In this document: piece after piece, positions 7,784 through 16,691 of the stretch | Layout: each line of letters opens with the position of its first letter | Numbering within the stretch: position 1 is the stretch's first letter | Source of the DNA: JAXGXJ01 sp040772905 | Lineage (GTDB): Bacteria > Actinomycetota > Thermoleophilia > RBG-16-64-13 | Assembly (NCBI GenBank): GCA_040772905.1 | Contig: JAXGXJ010000026.1 | Location: forward strand, 1 to 52,652 | Length of the DNA stretch: 52,652 bases | Reading direction: 5' to 3' | Made by a program: the position numbers and the translations under genes | Notes under the pieces: generated by a model | What the model was told of the DNA's origin: nothing | The model's database searches: none | Seen by the model: the letters and a program-made list of their open reading frames with translations, nothing else

Positions 7784-9294
7784 TGCTTTCGTTTAAGTAA
7801 TGCATACACTCGACGCATCACCAATTGAAACTCTTTCCTTTCGAACAGATACGTACTGAGTGTCGTAACCGCAGCTGCCCATATGCCGAGCACAACAGCT
7901 AACACAATCCATTGCCCATAACTCGTAATCTGCGGAACATAAAAAAACATTGGGGAGTAAATCAAAGTAATGTTTACGAGTACCCGGCACATTCGAATCG
8001 CCGTTCTCGCAGTCGAAGCATGCGTAATATATTCGGGTGTAAAGAAAAGCAAATCAATTGTCCTGTATAGGTTGGATAGACAGGAGCCTGCCATAATCCC
8101 GACAATACCTGCAAACTTACCTCCAATAGCACCAAAAACAATGATAATCAAGCCCTGAATTGTCACCCGCCATCTCGTTTCTCTATACATACCCGCAGAC
8201 ATGATCAGCATACTCTGCGGCGTTTTTATATTGTACAACAAGCCATTGAGAACAATGATCATGCCTAAAGCAGGATAGTAGTAATTAGCATCCGTCAATC
8301 CTCTTGTATAAACCGATACAAACGGCATAATCAGCGTAAATGCCAGGCCATAAACGATCGTTAGGATATAATAATATGCAACTTCAAATTCAGATACCGT
8401 TTTTCGGAGATTCTCCTCCTCTCTCCTTGCAATCAAGTCACCAAACCCTGCGGGCAATCCTGAAATAAAGATACTCAAGATGCCATTGAGCCCGGAAATG
8501 ACCATGTTGTACACAGAATAGACGCTAACGGTCACTAGGTTCAAGAGGATTGTAGCAAGAACAGTGGGCGCGCCTGATTGGATAATACCTAGAATCTGCT
8601 GGTAAATCACTTCCCAGCGTTTCCCCATTGCATCCTTATCTGGCAGTGCATTCTTGTCGATATATGGATAGTTTCTCTTCGAATAACATACAATAATCAC
8701 TGCTTTAATCAAGACGAGTGAAGACGCGCATCCATATAAAAGCAAGATGCTCGCCTGACACATTGCCAAACAGCAAATGAGCACTGTTCTCAGAATGGTA
8801 TTAATAATTGTGACGGAAGAAATAACATAGTTTCTCTGATCAGCCGTCAGCAATACCCTGTCTCCGGCGACAACGAAAAAGTCAAAACAGCCATTTATAC
8901 CAAGAATGATGGTTAATGCAAACGTCGTACCAAAGGATACCGATTCAGCGTTGGAAAGCAAGCCGTATACAAACGCAAGAATAAGAATACCTGATGAGAA
9001 AATGTACCCGGCCTGCCGATAACTCTTTCTAGCAGCCGCTACAACGCTACTGATCTGCGTATGGTCCTGCTCTGCAAGTGGTTTGTATAGAGAGTATATC
9101 GCAGCTCCACCAATTCCTGCTTCAACCAACGTGATATATGAAATAAACTGATTCAAAGAGCTTACCAAACCGTTGACCTCTGATCCATATGTGGAAATCA
9201 TAAGCCGCGGCGTAATCATGCCGGCAATCATGACAACAATCTGCGATATCATTGAAGTCAGGGAATTAAGCGCAAATTTTTGTGTTCTGTTCAT
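7780..9294 (-). CDS. wzx: Polysaccharide repeat-unit flippase (Wzx/MOP superfamily)
   Basis: This 504-residue, strongly hydrophobic protein has about 12-14 predicted membrane helices spread over its whole length, beginning with a helix at about 10-30 after M-N-R-T-Q-K-F-A-L-N. The pattern and the sequence around P-R-L-M-I-S-T-Y-G-S-E-V-N-G-L near residue 29 fit the MOP superfamily of oligosaccharide flippases. It would move the undecaprenyl-diphosphate-linked repeat unit across the cytoplasmic membrane. It follows the pyruvyl transferase by 16 bp and overlaps the iron-sulfur protein start, so expression is coupled. A Wzy-type polymerase is three genes upstream, giving a complete Wzx/Wzy pathway in this locus. 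Confidence 0.88.
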   Translation of the reverse strand: MNRTQKFALNSLTSMISQIVVMIAGMITPRLMISTYGSEVNGLVSSLNQFISYITLVEAGIGGAAIYSLYKPLAEQDHTQISSVVAAARKSYRQAGYIFSSGILILAFVYGLLSNAESVSFGTTFALTIILGINGCFDFFVVAGDRVLLTADQRNYVISSVTIINTILRTVLICCLAMCQASILLLYGCASSLVLIKAVIIVCYSKRNYPYIDKNALPDKDAMGKRWEVIYQQILGIIQSGAPTVLATILLNLVTVSVYSVYNMVISGLNGILSIFISGLPAGFGDLIARREEENLRKTVSEFEVAYYYILTIVYGLAFTLIMPFVSVYTRGLTDANYYYPALGMIIVLNGLLYNIKTPQSMLIMSAGMYRETRWRVTIQGLIIIVFGAIGGKFAGIVGIMAGSCLSNLYRTIDLLFFTPEYITHASTARTAIRMCRVLVNITLIYSPMFFYVPQITSYGQWIVLAVVLGIWAAAVTTLSTYLFERKEFQLVMRRVYALLKRKQ

Positions 9295-9310
9295 ATGAGG
9301 TGCCCCTTTT

Positions 9311-10378
9311 TCACTCTGACAAAGCCACTTTAAGATATTTCATTGAAATTTCGCGCTGCACCGAGAGAAGGTGCTCCACTTTATCATAATTAATACCTTT
9401 CTCTTTCGGGACTTCCTTGCCAATAACTCGTTCCTGAAGCTGAAGTATCTGTGTCAAATTGATCAGTCGGGAATTTGTATCCGAGGAGTACTCCACGTAG
9501 AAATCTCTGTGCAACGCAACAGAAATGGCCGTTCCATGGAACGAATTCGTAAAGACGCATTCCGCCTTATCAACCAAACCCAAAAACTCCTTGGGCCCCA
9601 CGCCGTACTCGGGGTGCTTCGTAGGATTAAAATGGTCCCTCATGCGCCCACCAATCGTTACCAGTTCATATCCATGCTCATCGGCATACGCTTGAGCCTG
9701 GTAATACAACTTAGGACTTGGCTTAATGCAGAAGAACAGTACGTACCTCTTCTCACGCTTTGCAGGTTCCATAATACTGCGTAAATAGTCCGGATGGACA
9801 AGCAACGTCGGATCGAGCACCAGCGTCGCCTTACGACCTGTGAGTTTCTCTATGACATCCTGACCCTCCTGCTCGCGAACGCTCAGATAGGCAAAGTCAT
9901 TCAAGAGATCGGCAATCTCCACGTCATGCTCCCTGTCCGCATGCGCATAACCGAAACTCGCCGCATAAGACACCTTTTGTCTTCCGTCTTTGCAAAACTT
10001 CAAATAGAAATTCAGGTCATGTCCTGTAACATCAGGGTTCCATACCTGATCGCTACCCACAATAATACGGTCAAAGTATGCCGCAATGCTTTCCAAACCT
10101 TCCTCAGAACAGGTCGGTTGCTCCGGAAACATGTTCAACTTGCTTTCAAAATCTCGATAAGAAGACTTTGAGCTTTTCAAGAACATGCGGGACAATGCTT
10201 TAATCAGAATTGATTTGGGTGTTACTGCTTGTTTCTGTTGGTGGTTCACTTTGCTCGAAACATAATTTACAATTTTTACATCGTGTCCTAATTCGTGAAC
10301 CGCATGATAAAGGGCCCCCATTTGAAGCATAGCACCCAGGCTCGGCGAATGAGGAAAAGTCAATATTCCAACCTTCAT
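9311..10378 (-). CDS. Polysaccharide pyruvyl transferase family protein (first copy)
   Basis: A 355-residue CsaB/WcaK-type protein. Family hallmarks are V-G-S-D-Q-V-W-N-P at about 107-115, S-Y-A-A-S-F-G some 25 residues later, and T-N-S-F-H-G-T-A near residue 280. The N-terminus reads M-K-V-G-I-L-T-F-P-H, a Rossmann-type first strand. Characterised members transfer pyruvate from phosphoenolpyruvate to a sugar hydroxyl pair, giving a ketal that adds negative charge; many family members remain untested. It begins four bases inside the acetyltransferase stop (ATGA) and is followed by Wzx. It shares this locus with a second, clearly different copy at 17846-18997. The acceptor sugar is unknown. 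Confidence 0.87.
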   Translation of the reverse strand: MKVGILTFPHSPSLGAMLQMGALYHAVHELGHDVKIVNYVSSKVNHQQKQAVTPKSILIKALSRMFLKSSKSSYRDFESKLNMFPEQPTCSEEGLESIAAYFDRIIVGSDQVWNPDVTGHDLNFYLKFCKDGRQKVSYAASFGYAHADREHDVEIADLLNDFAYLSVREQEGQDVIEKLTGRKATLVLDPTLLVHPDYLRSIMEPAKREKRYVLFFCIKPSPKLYYQAQAYADEHGYELVTIGGRMRDHFNPTKHPEYGVGPKEFLGLVDKAECVFTNSFHGTAISVALHRDFYVEYSSDTNSRLINLTQILQLQERVIGKEVPKEKGINYDKVEHLLSVQREISMKYLKVALSE

Positions 10379-10947
10379 TTTTCCATTTCACCCTTACTTA
10401 AGTTACTCTTGCCTTCATTTCTATACCGAATCACTCTAGCCGGTCCCCCCCCAACAATGGCAAATTCTGGCACATCGTGGGTAACAACTGCACCAGCCGC
10501 AATCACACTGCCATGGTGAATATGAACACCGGTCATGATAATCACCCTGCTACCGATCCAAACGTCGTCATCAATAATAACCGGTCTGACAGGTTCAAAT
10601 CCTTGCTGATTCATAGGCACATCAAGAGCATCAATCCTGTGGTTATTGGGGTTGATGATGCACTCTCGTGCCATCATGACATCATTACCAATAAATGTTG
10701 TATTAGAAATGATGCTATACGCGCCAATTCCTGAACGCTCACCCAGTTTCATGTTTGAAGCAAACTTTGCACCTTTTTCAATGTTGACATTTTGTCCGCA
10801 CTCATTCATGATCAGATGCCCGCAGAACCCACGAAGCGCCTTTGCTCCAAACGTAATTTTCGCGGTTGATTCAGGCAGATGACTTGCAATTAAATAAATG
10901 AAACGCCCAATAATGCGTTTTATCTTTTTCATACACATCTTCCTCAT
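10375..10947 (-). CDS. Hexapeptide-repeat O-acetyltransferase
   Basis: This 190-residue protein belongs to the left-handed beta-helix acyltransferases (WcaF/CapG type). The C-terminal half has the expected order: I-I-N-P-N-N-H-R-I, then V-I-I-D-D-D-V-W-I-G-S-R-V-I-I, and G-S-V-I-A-A-G-A-V-V-T-H-D-V-P close to G-G-P-A-R-V-I-R-Y-R. The histidine in N-N-H is the usual catalytic position, about residue 93. The N-terminus is basic with a hydrophobic stretch (I-G-R-F-I-Y-L-I-A), perhaps associating with the membrane. It would acetylate a hydroxyl of the repeat unit using acetyl-CoA. Overlaps of four bases with the polymerase upstream and the pyruvyl transferase downstream place it in the operon. 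Confidence 0.86.
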   Translation of the reverse strand: MRKMCMKKIKRIIGRFIYLIASHLPESTAKITFGAKALRGFCGHLIMNECGQNVNIEKGAKFASNMKLGERSGIGAYSIISNTTFIGNDVMMARECIINPNNHRIDALDVPMNQQGFEPVRPVIIDDDVWIGSRVIIMTGVHIHHGSVIAAGAVVTHDVPEFAIVGGGPARVIRYRNEGKSNLSKGEMEK

Positions 10948-12218
10948 TTGCTATTCTCAAACATTACGGCCATCATAGCAATCAGTATCGGCAATGTATA
11001 GTTCACTGCGCCTGCAGCAGGAATTGTTGAGAAACTGATAAATGTAACAATCGCCGGCACACATTGTCTTAACGTCAGCTTTGTAGTGTATTGTCTGCAC
11101 TGATTCCAATAATGAACAACCCATCCAAAAAGAGGGATCATTCCAACGACGCCCAAGCCAAACAAATACAGCAATGGCGCGCAATGTGTATGGCAATTGA
11201 ACAAGCCTATGCCAAAAATCGTGGACAGCGGATCGGCAATCCAAGGTTCGTAGTACTTTAGAATTAAACTGATTCTGCCGTTGCCACCAATGACGTCATC
11301 ACCAGAAAAACGATCTAGTAATCCCTTTGCAACGGTCGGCATTAACCGGAAAAATGCAAATACCAACACGCTTCCTACAAACAAAAACAAAATTGTTCGC
11401 TTAATGTTCCCTTGGCAAATCACCCATAGGATTCCCCAGATTGCCAACAAAACTATGAATGTCCTTGACAAACCAATCAAACAACAGATGACGCAGCCCA
11501 GCATAGATGCTAGCAAAATAGTTTTCATCCGACGCGTCATAGGTTGTGAAAGAAGGAGGCAACCTGTTGTAATCGTAGCGATGACATTCATTGCATAGAA
11601 ATTGGGGTCTATAGAAGTTGCCATACTCTCACCCGTGCTTCTGAGCAGCATACCTGTATCTCCCAATCGTGTCGCCGGGTTCATCAATTCCGAAAGAGAA
11701 TAGTAGGACAGTGTCGCGCTTAACATAACAATACCCAGCACAAAGTTTCCAAGCGAAAATGCCAGGATCACATTATGACTCCGTCTATACTGCCGCACGG
11801 CTGCCATCAAAAGGTAGAGATTAACAAAATCCATAGCAGCCATAATATGGTAGATCCCCATGTATCCTGTCACTAAGTTTTGAAGTAGAATATACGCAGC
11901 AACTGCATATGACAGTATAAAGCCAACACCATTCAGAAGAATCTTGTGTCGAAACGCTTCATAAAGCAGGCGAATCAAAAGGCACGCGGATATCAGATTG
12001 CCCGGAAGGCCCACATAAAGCGGAATTATAAAACACATGAAACTTACCATATTCTCTAACTTTACAAAGAATAAGGGAACCATAGCTAACATCAGAAAGA
12101 TATATTTATTGATTCCGACGCCCATTAAGTCACGCGCCAAAATCCCTATGCATATGAATATACCTATTCCATATATGATCCAGCGATCTATCTTCCTATC
12201 TTGGATGACACACTCCAT
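10944..12218 (-). CDS. wzy: O-antigen-type polysaccharide polymerase (Wzy)
   Basis: A 424-residue integral membrane protein with roughly 10-12 hydrophobic segments and a longer, polar extracytoplasmic loop between about 305 and 345 (G-D-D-V-I-G-G-N-G-R-I-S-L-I, then W-I-A-D-P-L-S-T-I-F-G-I-G). The G-R-x-x-L and G-I-G segments resemble the Wzy_C/O-antigen ligase family, whose members polymerise or ligate lipid-linked glycans outside the membrane. Its position between glycosyltransferases and the acetyltransferase, with no other polymerase in this locus, supports the polymerase reading over a ligase. The gene starts two bases after the GT4 stop. Confidence 0.82.
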   Translation of the reverse strand: MECVIQDRKIDRWIIYGIGIFICIGILARDLMGVGINKYIFLMLAMVPLFFVKLENMVSFMCFIIPLYVGLPGNLISACLLIRLLYEAFRHKILLNGVGFILSYAVAAYILLQNLVTGYMGIYHIMAAMDFVNLYLLMAAVRQYRRSHNVILAFSLGNFVLGIVMLSATLSYYSLSELMNPATRLGDTGMLLRSTGESMATSIDPNFYAMNVIATITTGCLLLSQPMTRRMKTILLASMLGCVICCLIGLSRTFIVLLAIWGILWVICQGNIKRTILFLFVGSVLVFAFFRLMPTVAKGLLDRFSGDDVIGGNGRISLILKYYEPWIADPLSTIFGIGLFNCHTHCAPLLYLFGLGVVGMIPLFGWVVHYWNQCRQYTTKLTLRQCVPAIVTFISFSTIPAAGAVNYTLPILIAMMAVMFENSK

Positions 12219-12220
12219 AT

Positions 12221-13372
12221 TTAACCCTCACACAATTGTTCAAACCCCGCTAATGCCTCTGCATTGCTAATTTCAATATCTACTCGTACTTTACCGTTTT
12301 TAACAGCTTGTCTGATACCGTCAGCAATGCCCTCTTGGCTATTGGCGCAGACGATACCAAGTCCGCGCTTTTCTACCATTTCAATTGTCGACAGAAGCTG
12401 TGTTGTCACAACGGGCACGCCCAAACAAGCTGCCTCATCATACACCATGGGCGCTGCTTCATGAAAAGACGGCAACAATAGGTAATCCGCATTCTTTATA
12501 TAGCGATAGCTGTTTCGGTGTTCCCCAGCAAGAGTGATATATCCAGCCGCATTGTAATTGTTGATTTCAGCTTTGATCTGTTGCTCCTGCGGCCCACCGC
12601 CAACTATGGTCCAGCCCACATCTTCTCCCTGTTCGTGGAGCTGAGCAAACACCGGGATGCAACGCAGAATCCCTTTTTCCTCACTCAAACGGGCAACCGT
12701 CACAAAATTGTATTGATGCGTATACTTGACGGGATGATCTCCCGCCATCTTTCTGATGGCGTCAAAATCATGGCAATTGCGCACAACACTCACCCGATCC
12801 TCTACACCTGGGATGCATTGGACAACATTCCTTCCAACGCTCTCCGACACAACTGCTATCGAATCAAACTGTTGCAACAGCCATCTGTTATATGCACTGT
12901 TTCCTCCATATGAGGAAAAGTCACAATGAATGAACACTACTTTTTTTCTAGCATGGACGCAGCGAAGTACAAGTTCTCCGCCAAGATTGCAGAACATGAA
13001 ATCAGGCATGGGATGCGTAAATGAGATAGCAACGTCGTATTCGCCTTCGATTTTTCCCAACATTCGCGTCCAAATCATCGCCGCCGCCTTCTTGTTGATC
13101 TTCTTAGCCGCAAGCGAAAACCCATACCGCATGAATGCATATCGCATACCTGCTCGCCTCATATCCGCAGCCGAACACTCCGTCAACTCAAGCAGGTGGG
13201 TAGTCGGCAAAATCTTTACCCCCTTAGGGACATCATCAAAGAACTTTCCTTTATGATCAAAGCACAGAAGAGAGACGTCGTAATGACCTTCGATATTGCG
13301 CAGCAACTCGATCAATGCCTTAGATACCCCGCCAACGCGCAGCTGTCCAATCACAAACAGTATCCGCTTCAT
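12221..13372 (-). CDS. GT4-family glycosyltransferase
   Basis: A 383-residue GT-B enzyme. The N-terminus M-K-R-I-L-F-V-I-G-Q-L-R-V-G-G-V-S-K-A-L is the typical acceptor-domain glycine turn. The C-terminal domain shows N-F-V-T-V-A-R-L-S-E-E-K-G-I near 225-238, V-G-G-G-P-Q-E, and L-L-L-P-S-F-H-E-A-A-P-M-V-Y-D-E-A, the E-x7-E donor-binding motif of GT4. It transfers a nucleotide-activated sugar to the lipid-linked repeat unit on the cytoplasmic face. It overlaps the preceding GT4 gene by four bases. The sugar and linkage cannot be read from the sequence. Confidence 0.9.
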   Translation of the reverse strand: MKRILFVIGQLRVGGVSKALIELLRNIEGHYDVSLLCFDHKGKFFDDVPKGVKILPTTHLLELTECSAADMRRAGMRYAFMRYGFSLAAKKINKKAAAMIWTRMLGKIEGEYDVAISFTHPMPDFMFCNLGGELVLRCVHARKKVVFIHCDFSSYGGNSAYNRWLLQQFDSIAVVSESVGRNVVQCIPGVEDRVSVVRNCHDFDAIRKMAGDHPVKYTHQYNFVTVARLSEEKGILRCIPVFAQLHEQGEDVGWTIVGGGPQEQQIKAEINNYNAAGYITLAGEHRNSYRYIKNADYLLLPSFHEAAPMVYDEAACLGVPVVTTQLLSTIEMVEKRGLGIVCANSQEGIADGIRQAVKNGKVRVDIEISNAEALAGFEQLCEG

Positions 13373-14454
13373 ATTCTAGAGAGCATCCTTTCTACATTTC
13401 GCTTCCAGTCAAGGTGATCCGCGAAATACTTCGACACGCTTGCCGTCATTTCATCAGCTACGTTGACATTCATCCCCCTCAGATTTTCCACCCATTGCTC
13501 ACGGGTCTTACAGACCCAGCCTGTCTCCCCATCAATGACAAACTGTGTCAGGCCTGGAATGTCCGAAACAAGAACGGGTTTTGAATACGCATACGCAATG
13601 GGAATTATGCCGCTTTGTGTCGCTTCGATATACGGCAAAACAACAGCCACAGAATGCGAGAACAACCATTTCATTTCACCGTCGCCGATGTAGCGGTTGA
13701 TCAGCGTCACATTTGAAACCTTATTGAGAATCGCTTTCTCTTCGTCGCTTAACGCACCACTGCCAGCAATCACCAACGGAAGAACTTGTCCCTTCGCCTG
13801 ACGGTAGGCATCCAACAGTCCGCCAATACCTTTATACTTATCAATACGCCCAAAAAAGAGAAGATATTGCGCTCCTTCCGCAACTTCCTGCGGCTGTTCT
13901 TCATAAGCCTGTGGAATATGCGCGCCAAGATTCATCATCGAAACGGATGTTGCATACTGCGGCCATCGTTGCTTGAATGTGCGGCCGCTCTCCGAAGACA
14001 GCAGGATAAAGCGATATACCCTCCGATAATAGAAGCAGTTTACCAATCGCACATATTGATGAAGGATCTTGCTGCGTAGGCTCTCATGATGGGTAGGATG
14101 ATACCCACCAGCGTCATGAACAGTAAGCAGCTGTTTCATTTCGAAATCTTTCAGCGCCAATCCAACCTCGGAACAGATCACACTGTCATCGCAATACCAG
14201 ACATAATTCGGCTGAAGTGCTTCAATTCTGTGTGCCAATTCCTTAAATGGACGCTTATCGATGACTTTCTTTGCTTTGTGATAAAGGATACGGTCAGGTT
14301 CCGCAACCTCATCGATATTGGAATCATGCAGTTCGTAAGGCATGCATACTTTGACTGAATACCCCAACTCCTTCAGTATATGGTAGAGCTGAAAGGTAAA
14401 CTGAATGATGCCTCCCTGAACATTTGCAGTCATCAGCACTATGCGTTTCAGCAT
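13369..14454 (-). CDS. GT4-family glycosyltransferase
   Basis: A 361-residue GT-B enzyme beginning M-L-K-R-I-V-L-M-T-A-N-V-Q-G-G-I at ATG 14454. That start has AGGAAAGG at good spacing; a TTG five codons upstream (14469) is less likely. The donor domain contains L-F-F-G-R-I-D-K-Y-K-G-I-G near 205-217 and the E-A-T-Q-S-G-I-I-P-I-A-Y-A motif near 270-282, whose E-x7 region deviates from classic E-x7-E in the same way as many GT4 enzymes with a Q-S-G-I motif. It shares the Q-S-G-I pattern with the GT4 at 18994-20067, so the two may use related donors. It is the next step of the same operon, overlapping its downstream neighbour. Confidence 0.87.
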   Translation of the reverse strand: MLKRIVLMTANVQGGIIQFTFQLYHILKELGYSVKVCMPYELHDSNIDEVAEPDRILYHKAKKVIDKRPFKELAHRIEALQPNYVWYCDDSVICSEVGLALKDFEMKQLLTVHDAGGYHPTHHESLRSKILHQYVRLVNCFYYRRVYRFILLSSESGRTFKQRWPQYATSVSMMNLGAHIPQAYEEQPQEVAEGAQYLLFFGRIDKYKGIGGLLDAYRQAKGQVLPLVIAGSGALSDEEKAILNKVSNVTLINRYIGDGEMKWLFSHSVAVVLPYIEATQSGIIPIAYAYSKPVLVSDIPGLTQFVIDGETGWVCKTREQWVENLRGMNVNVADEMTASVSKYFADHLDWKRNVERMLSRI

Positions 14455-14481
14455 GACCTTTCCTCGCAATTCATGTTTGTT

Positions 14482-15528
14482 CTATTTCGCAGTCTCAATG
14501 TACGCTGTCATGATAGCGTTTTTGTACGCTTCAGTATCCATAATCCGCGCCGCCTTGGCAATCGCAGCCTGAGACATTGCCGCCCGCATTTGCGCATTGC
14601 TCATGATGCGTAAACAACCCTGCACAATACCCTCGTCCTCACTGCTGAGATACCCCGTCACGCCATCATCCACCAGCTCGCACAGGCCATCCGTCGGCGT
14701 ACTGACAATCGGCACGCCTAACGCCATCGCTTCAAGCGCACACATCGGCGTACCTTCCCAGCGGGAAGTCATGATCATGAGCTTGGCCGTTTGAAGTAGC
14801 TTGTAAGGGTTACTCTGGAAGTCCAAGAAATCAATATTCTCCTCGATACCATACGTTCTCGCGAGAGCGCGGACTTCGCTGTCCAAATCACCTGTACCAA
14901 CAACGGCAACTTTTATGCCCGGATCAGATTGAACAACCATCCGAATAACTTTCATGAGCCTTTGTGGATTCTTTTGATGAGTCAGCCTGCCAACATACGC
15001 CATATCATAATGGTACTCTTTCCTATCCATTTCTGCTTTCTGGCGCAGCGCATCCGCATCAATGATATTATACAGCACGGTGCTCTTTTTTTCCAAGCTC
15101 TTATGGAAGTAATAGCCTTCAAAAGAAGAATTCGATACCCAGAAAATATGCACGGCCTTTTTTGCAGCCACATAATACAGCAACGCCTTTACAGAAATCC
15201 CTCTTGAGTTGAAGTTGTTATTATGAACATGAGAAATCAACGGTATTTTGCCGCACGCCGCTGCCGCTACGACGGATGCTTTCATATCGTGTGCATGCAC
15301 TATATCAGGCTGTTCTTCGCGAATTTTTTTCCGAACAGCCTGAACAGAAAAATCTTTCAAAGGGGAAAAGGGAATACTCCGCTCTTCCAGTGCTGACCGA
15401 ATAGGGCCGTCTGGAGAACAGTACAGCATTTCCATTTTTTGATTTTCTTTAAAAAAACTTACAATCTGGCATACAACGTTTTCAGCCCCAGAATACCGGT
15501 CACTGGGTAACAGATGCAGTATTTTCAT
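14482..15528 (-). CDS. GT4-family glycosyltransferase
   Basis: A 348-residue GT-B enzyme with N-terminus M-K-I-L-H-L-L-P-S-D-R-Y-S-G-A-E-N-V-V. The start has an AGGAAAGG ribosome binding site. The donor domain shows Y-V-G-R-L-T-H-Q-K-N-P near 178-188, V-V-G-T-G-D-L, and T-S-R-W-E-G-T-P-M-C-A-L-E-A-M-A near 257-272, the E-x7-E motif with both glutamates. It is separated by 27 bp from the next glycosyltransferase and by 89 bp from the one upstream. H-A-H-D near 79-82 fits the acceptor-side histidine of GT4. The donor is unknown. Confidence 0.9.
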   Translation of the reverse strand: MKILHLLPSDRYSGAENVVCQIVSFFKENQKMEMLYCSPDGPIRSALEERSIPFSPLKDFSVQAVRKKIREEQPDIVHAHDMKASVVAAAACGKIPLISHVHNNNFNSRGISVKALLYYVAAKKAVHIFWVSNSSFEGYYFHKSLEKKSTVLYNIIDADALRQKAEMDRKEYHYDMAYVGRLTHQKNPQRLMKVIRMVVQSDPGIKVAVVGTGDLDSEVRALARTYGIEENIDFLDFQSNPYKLLQTAKLMIMTSRWEGTPMCALEAMALGVPIVSTPTDGLCELVDDGVTGYLSSEDEGIVQGCLRIMSNAQMRAAMSQAAIAKAARIMDTEAYKNAIMTAYIETAK

Positions 15529-15617
15529 ATACCTTTCCTCTTTAGTTCTATCTATCCAACATGTTTATCAGAGGGCCCACTGTAAACCTTTTCATATTGT
15601 TCAATAACATTTGTGAA

Positions 15618-16691
15618 TCAAAAAGGGGTTAGATTTGTGATGTTTTGATCTATTTCACTCTGTTTGAGCATAGGATCTTCAATGGCAGAACTAAGACGCT
15701 GCGCCAATTCACTAACATCTCTCGGATCAAACAGCAGTTTACTAGCGGGAAGCATGTCAACCACGCCGCGAATCCGCGATGCAACAATCGGAATGCGGCT
15801 GGACATGGCCTCCATAACAACAGCAGGAATCCCCTCTCGAAATGAAGTGAATACGAACAAATCAGACATGCCATAGAAATCCTGAACATCACTTCTAAAA
15901 CCGACCAACTTGATCCGCGCGCCGATGCCGCATTCATCCCCTAATGCCTGTAGTTTCTCCTTCAGTTCTCCTTTTCCACAGATTACATAATACACATCCT
16001 GCCTCTTAAGTTTACACATTGCTCGGATGGCAACCTGATGGTTCTTGTTCTGATTCAATTCGCCAATAGAGAGCATTACAACTGCGTCACTCAGTATGCC
16101 AAGTTCTTTCCTAAGCTGAGCCTTCCGCTCTGCCGAAATCGAAGAGAATCGCGAATTGTCAACGCCTACGCCTGGAATATACATGATCTCTTTTGCTCTA
16201 AGATTTTTCCGTGCGAAAGAGTAATCCTCCTGGTTGATTGTAATCAACACGTCGGTATAGTGTGCCAAAATTTTCTCGACTGGGTAATACAACATCCAGT
16301 TTTTGAGCGGCGCACCTTTCCAGAAATGGAAACCATGTGCTTGATAGATGACCTTCCGGATTCCTGTTTTATGCGCTGCAAGTCTGCCTAGCACCCCACC
16401 CATAGGCGTATTGCAATGTACTATGTCAAAATGCTCTTTTCGAATCAAATTGACAAGCTGTCGGTATGCTATTTTGTTCTTGGCAAAAGCGAATGGACTG
16501 CGCTGAATGTCGATATGATGATGATAAACGCCTATTTTCTTGCATTCCTTATCTTTTTTCGCCTGATCAACACCCGTTTCATTTGCAGCCACATGATACT
16601 CAATACCTGCAGACTTTGCAGCCTCAATGCTGGAACGGATAAAACCTCCGAATTGTTCTCTGGCAATTGACGTAATATATAGCATTTTCAT
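15618..16691 (-). CDS. GT4-family glycosyltransferase
   Basis: This 357-residue GT-B enzyme starts M-K-M-L-Y-I-T-S-I-A-R-E-Q-F-G-G-F at ATG 16691, which overlaps the upstream stop by one base (TGATG); the longer frame to 16742 lies inside the preceding gene and is rejected. V-H-C-N-T-P-M-G-G-V-L-G-R-L-A-A is a family-typical acceptor segment. The donor domain has S-I-G-E-L-N-Q-N-K-N-H near 211-221 and T-S-F-R-E-G-I-P-A-V-V-M-E-A-M near 285-299, the E-x7-E motif. Sequence style is that of the EpsD/CapM-type enzymes, which often add the second sugar. Assignment of donor is inference. Confidence 0.88.
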   Translation of the reverse strand: MKMLYITSIAREQFGGFIRSSIEAAKSAGIEYHVAANETGVDQAKKDKECKKIGVYHHHIDIQRSPFAFAKNKIAYRQLVNLIRKEHFDIVHCNTPMGGVLGRLAAHKTGIRKVIYQAHGFHFWKGAPLKNWMLYYPVEKILAHYTDVLITINQEDYSFARKNLRAKEIMYIPGVGVDNSRFSSISAERKAQLRKELGILSDAVVMLSIGELNQNKNHQVAIRAMCKLKRQDVYYVICGKGELKEKLQALGDECGIGARIKLVGFRSDVQDFYGMSDLFVFTSFREGIPAVVMEAMSSRIPIVASRIRGVVDMLPASKLLFDPRDVSELAQRLSSAIEDPMLKQSEIDQNITNLTPF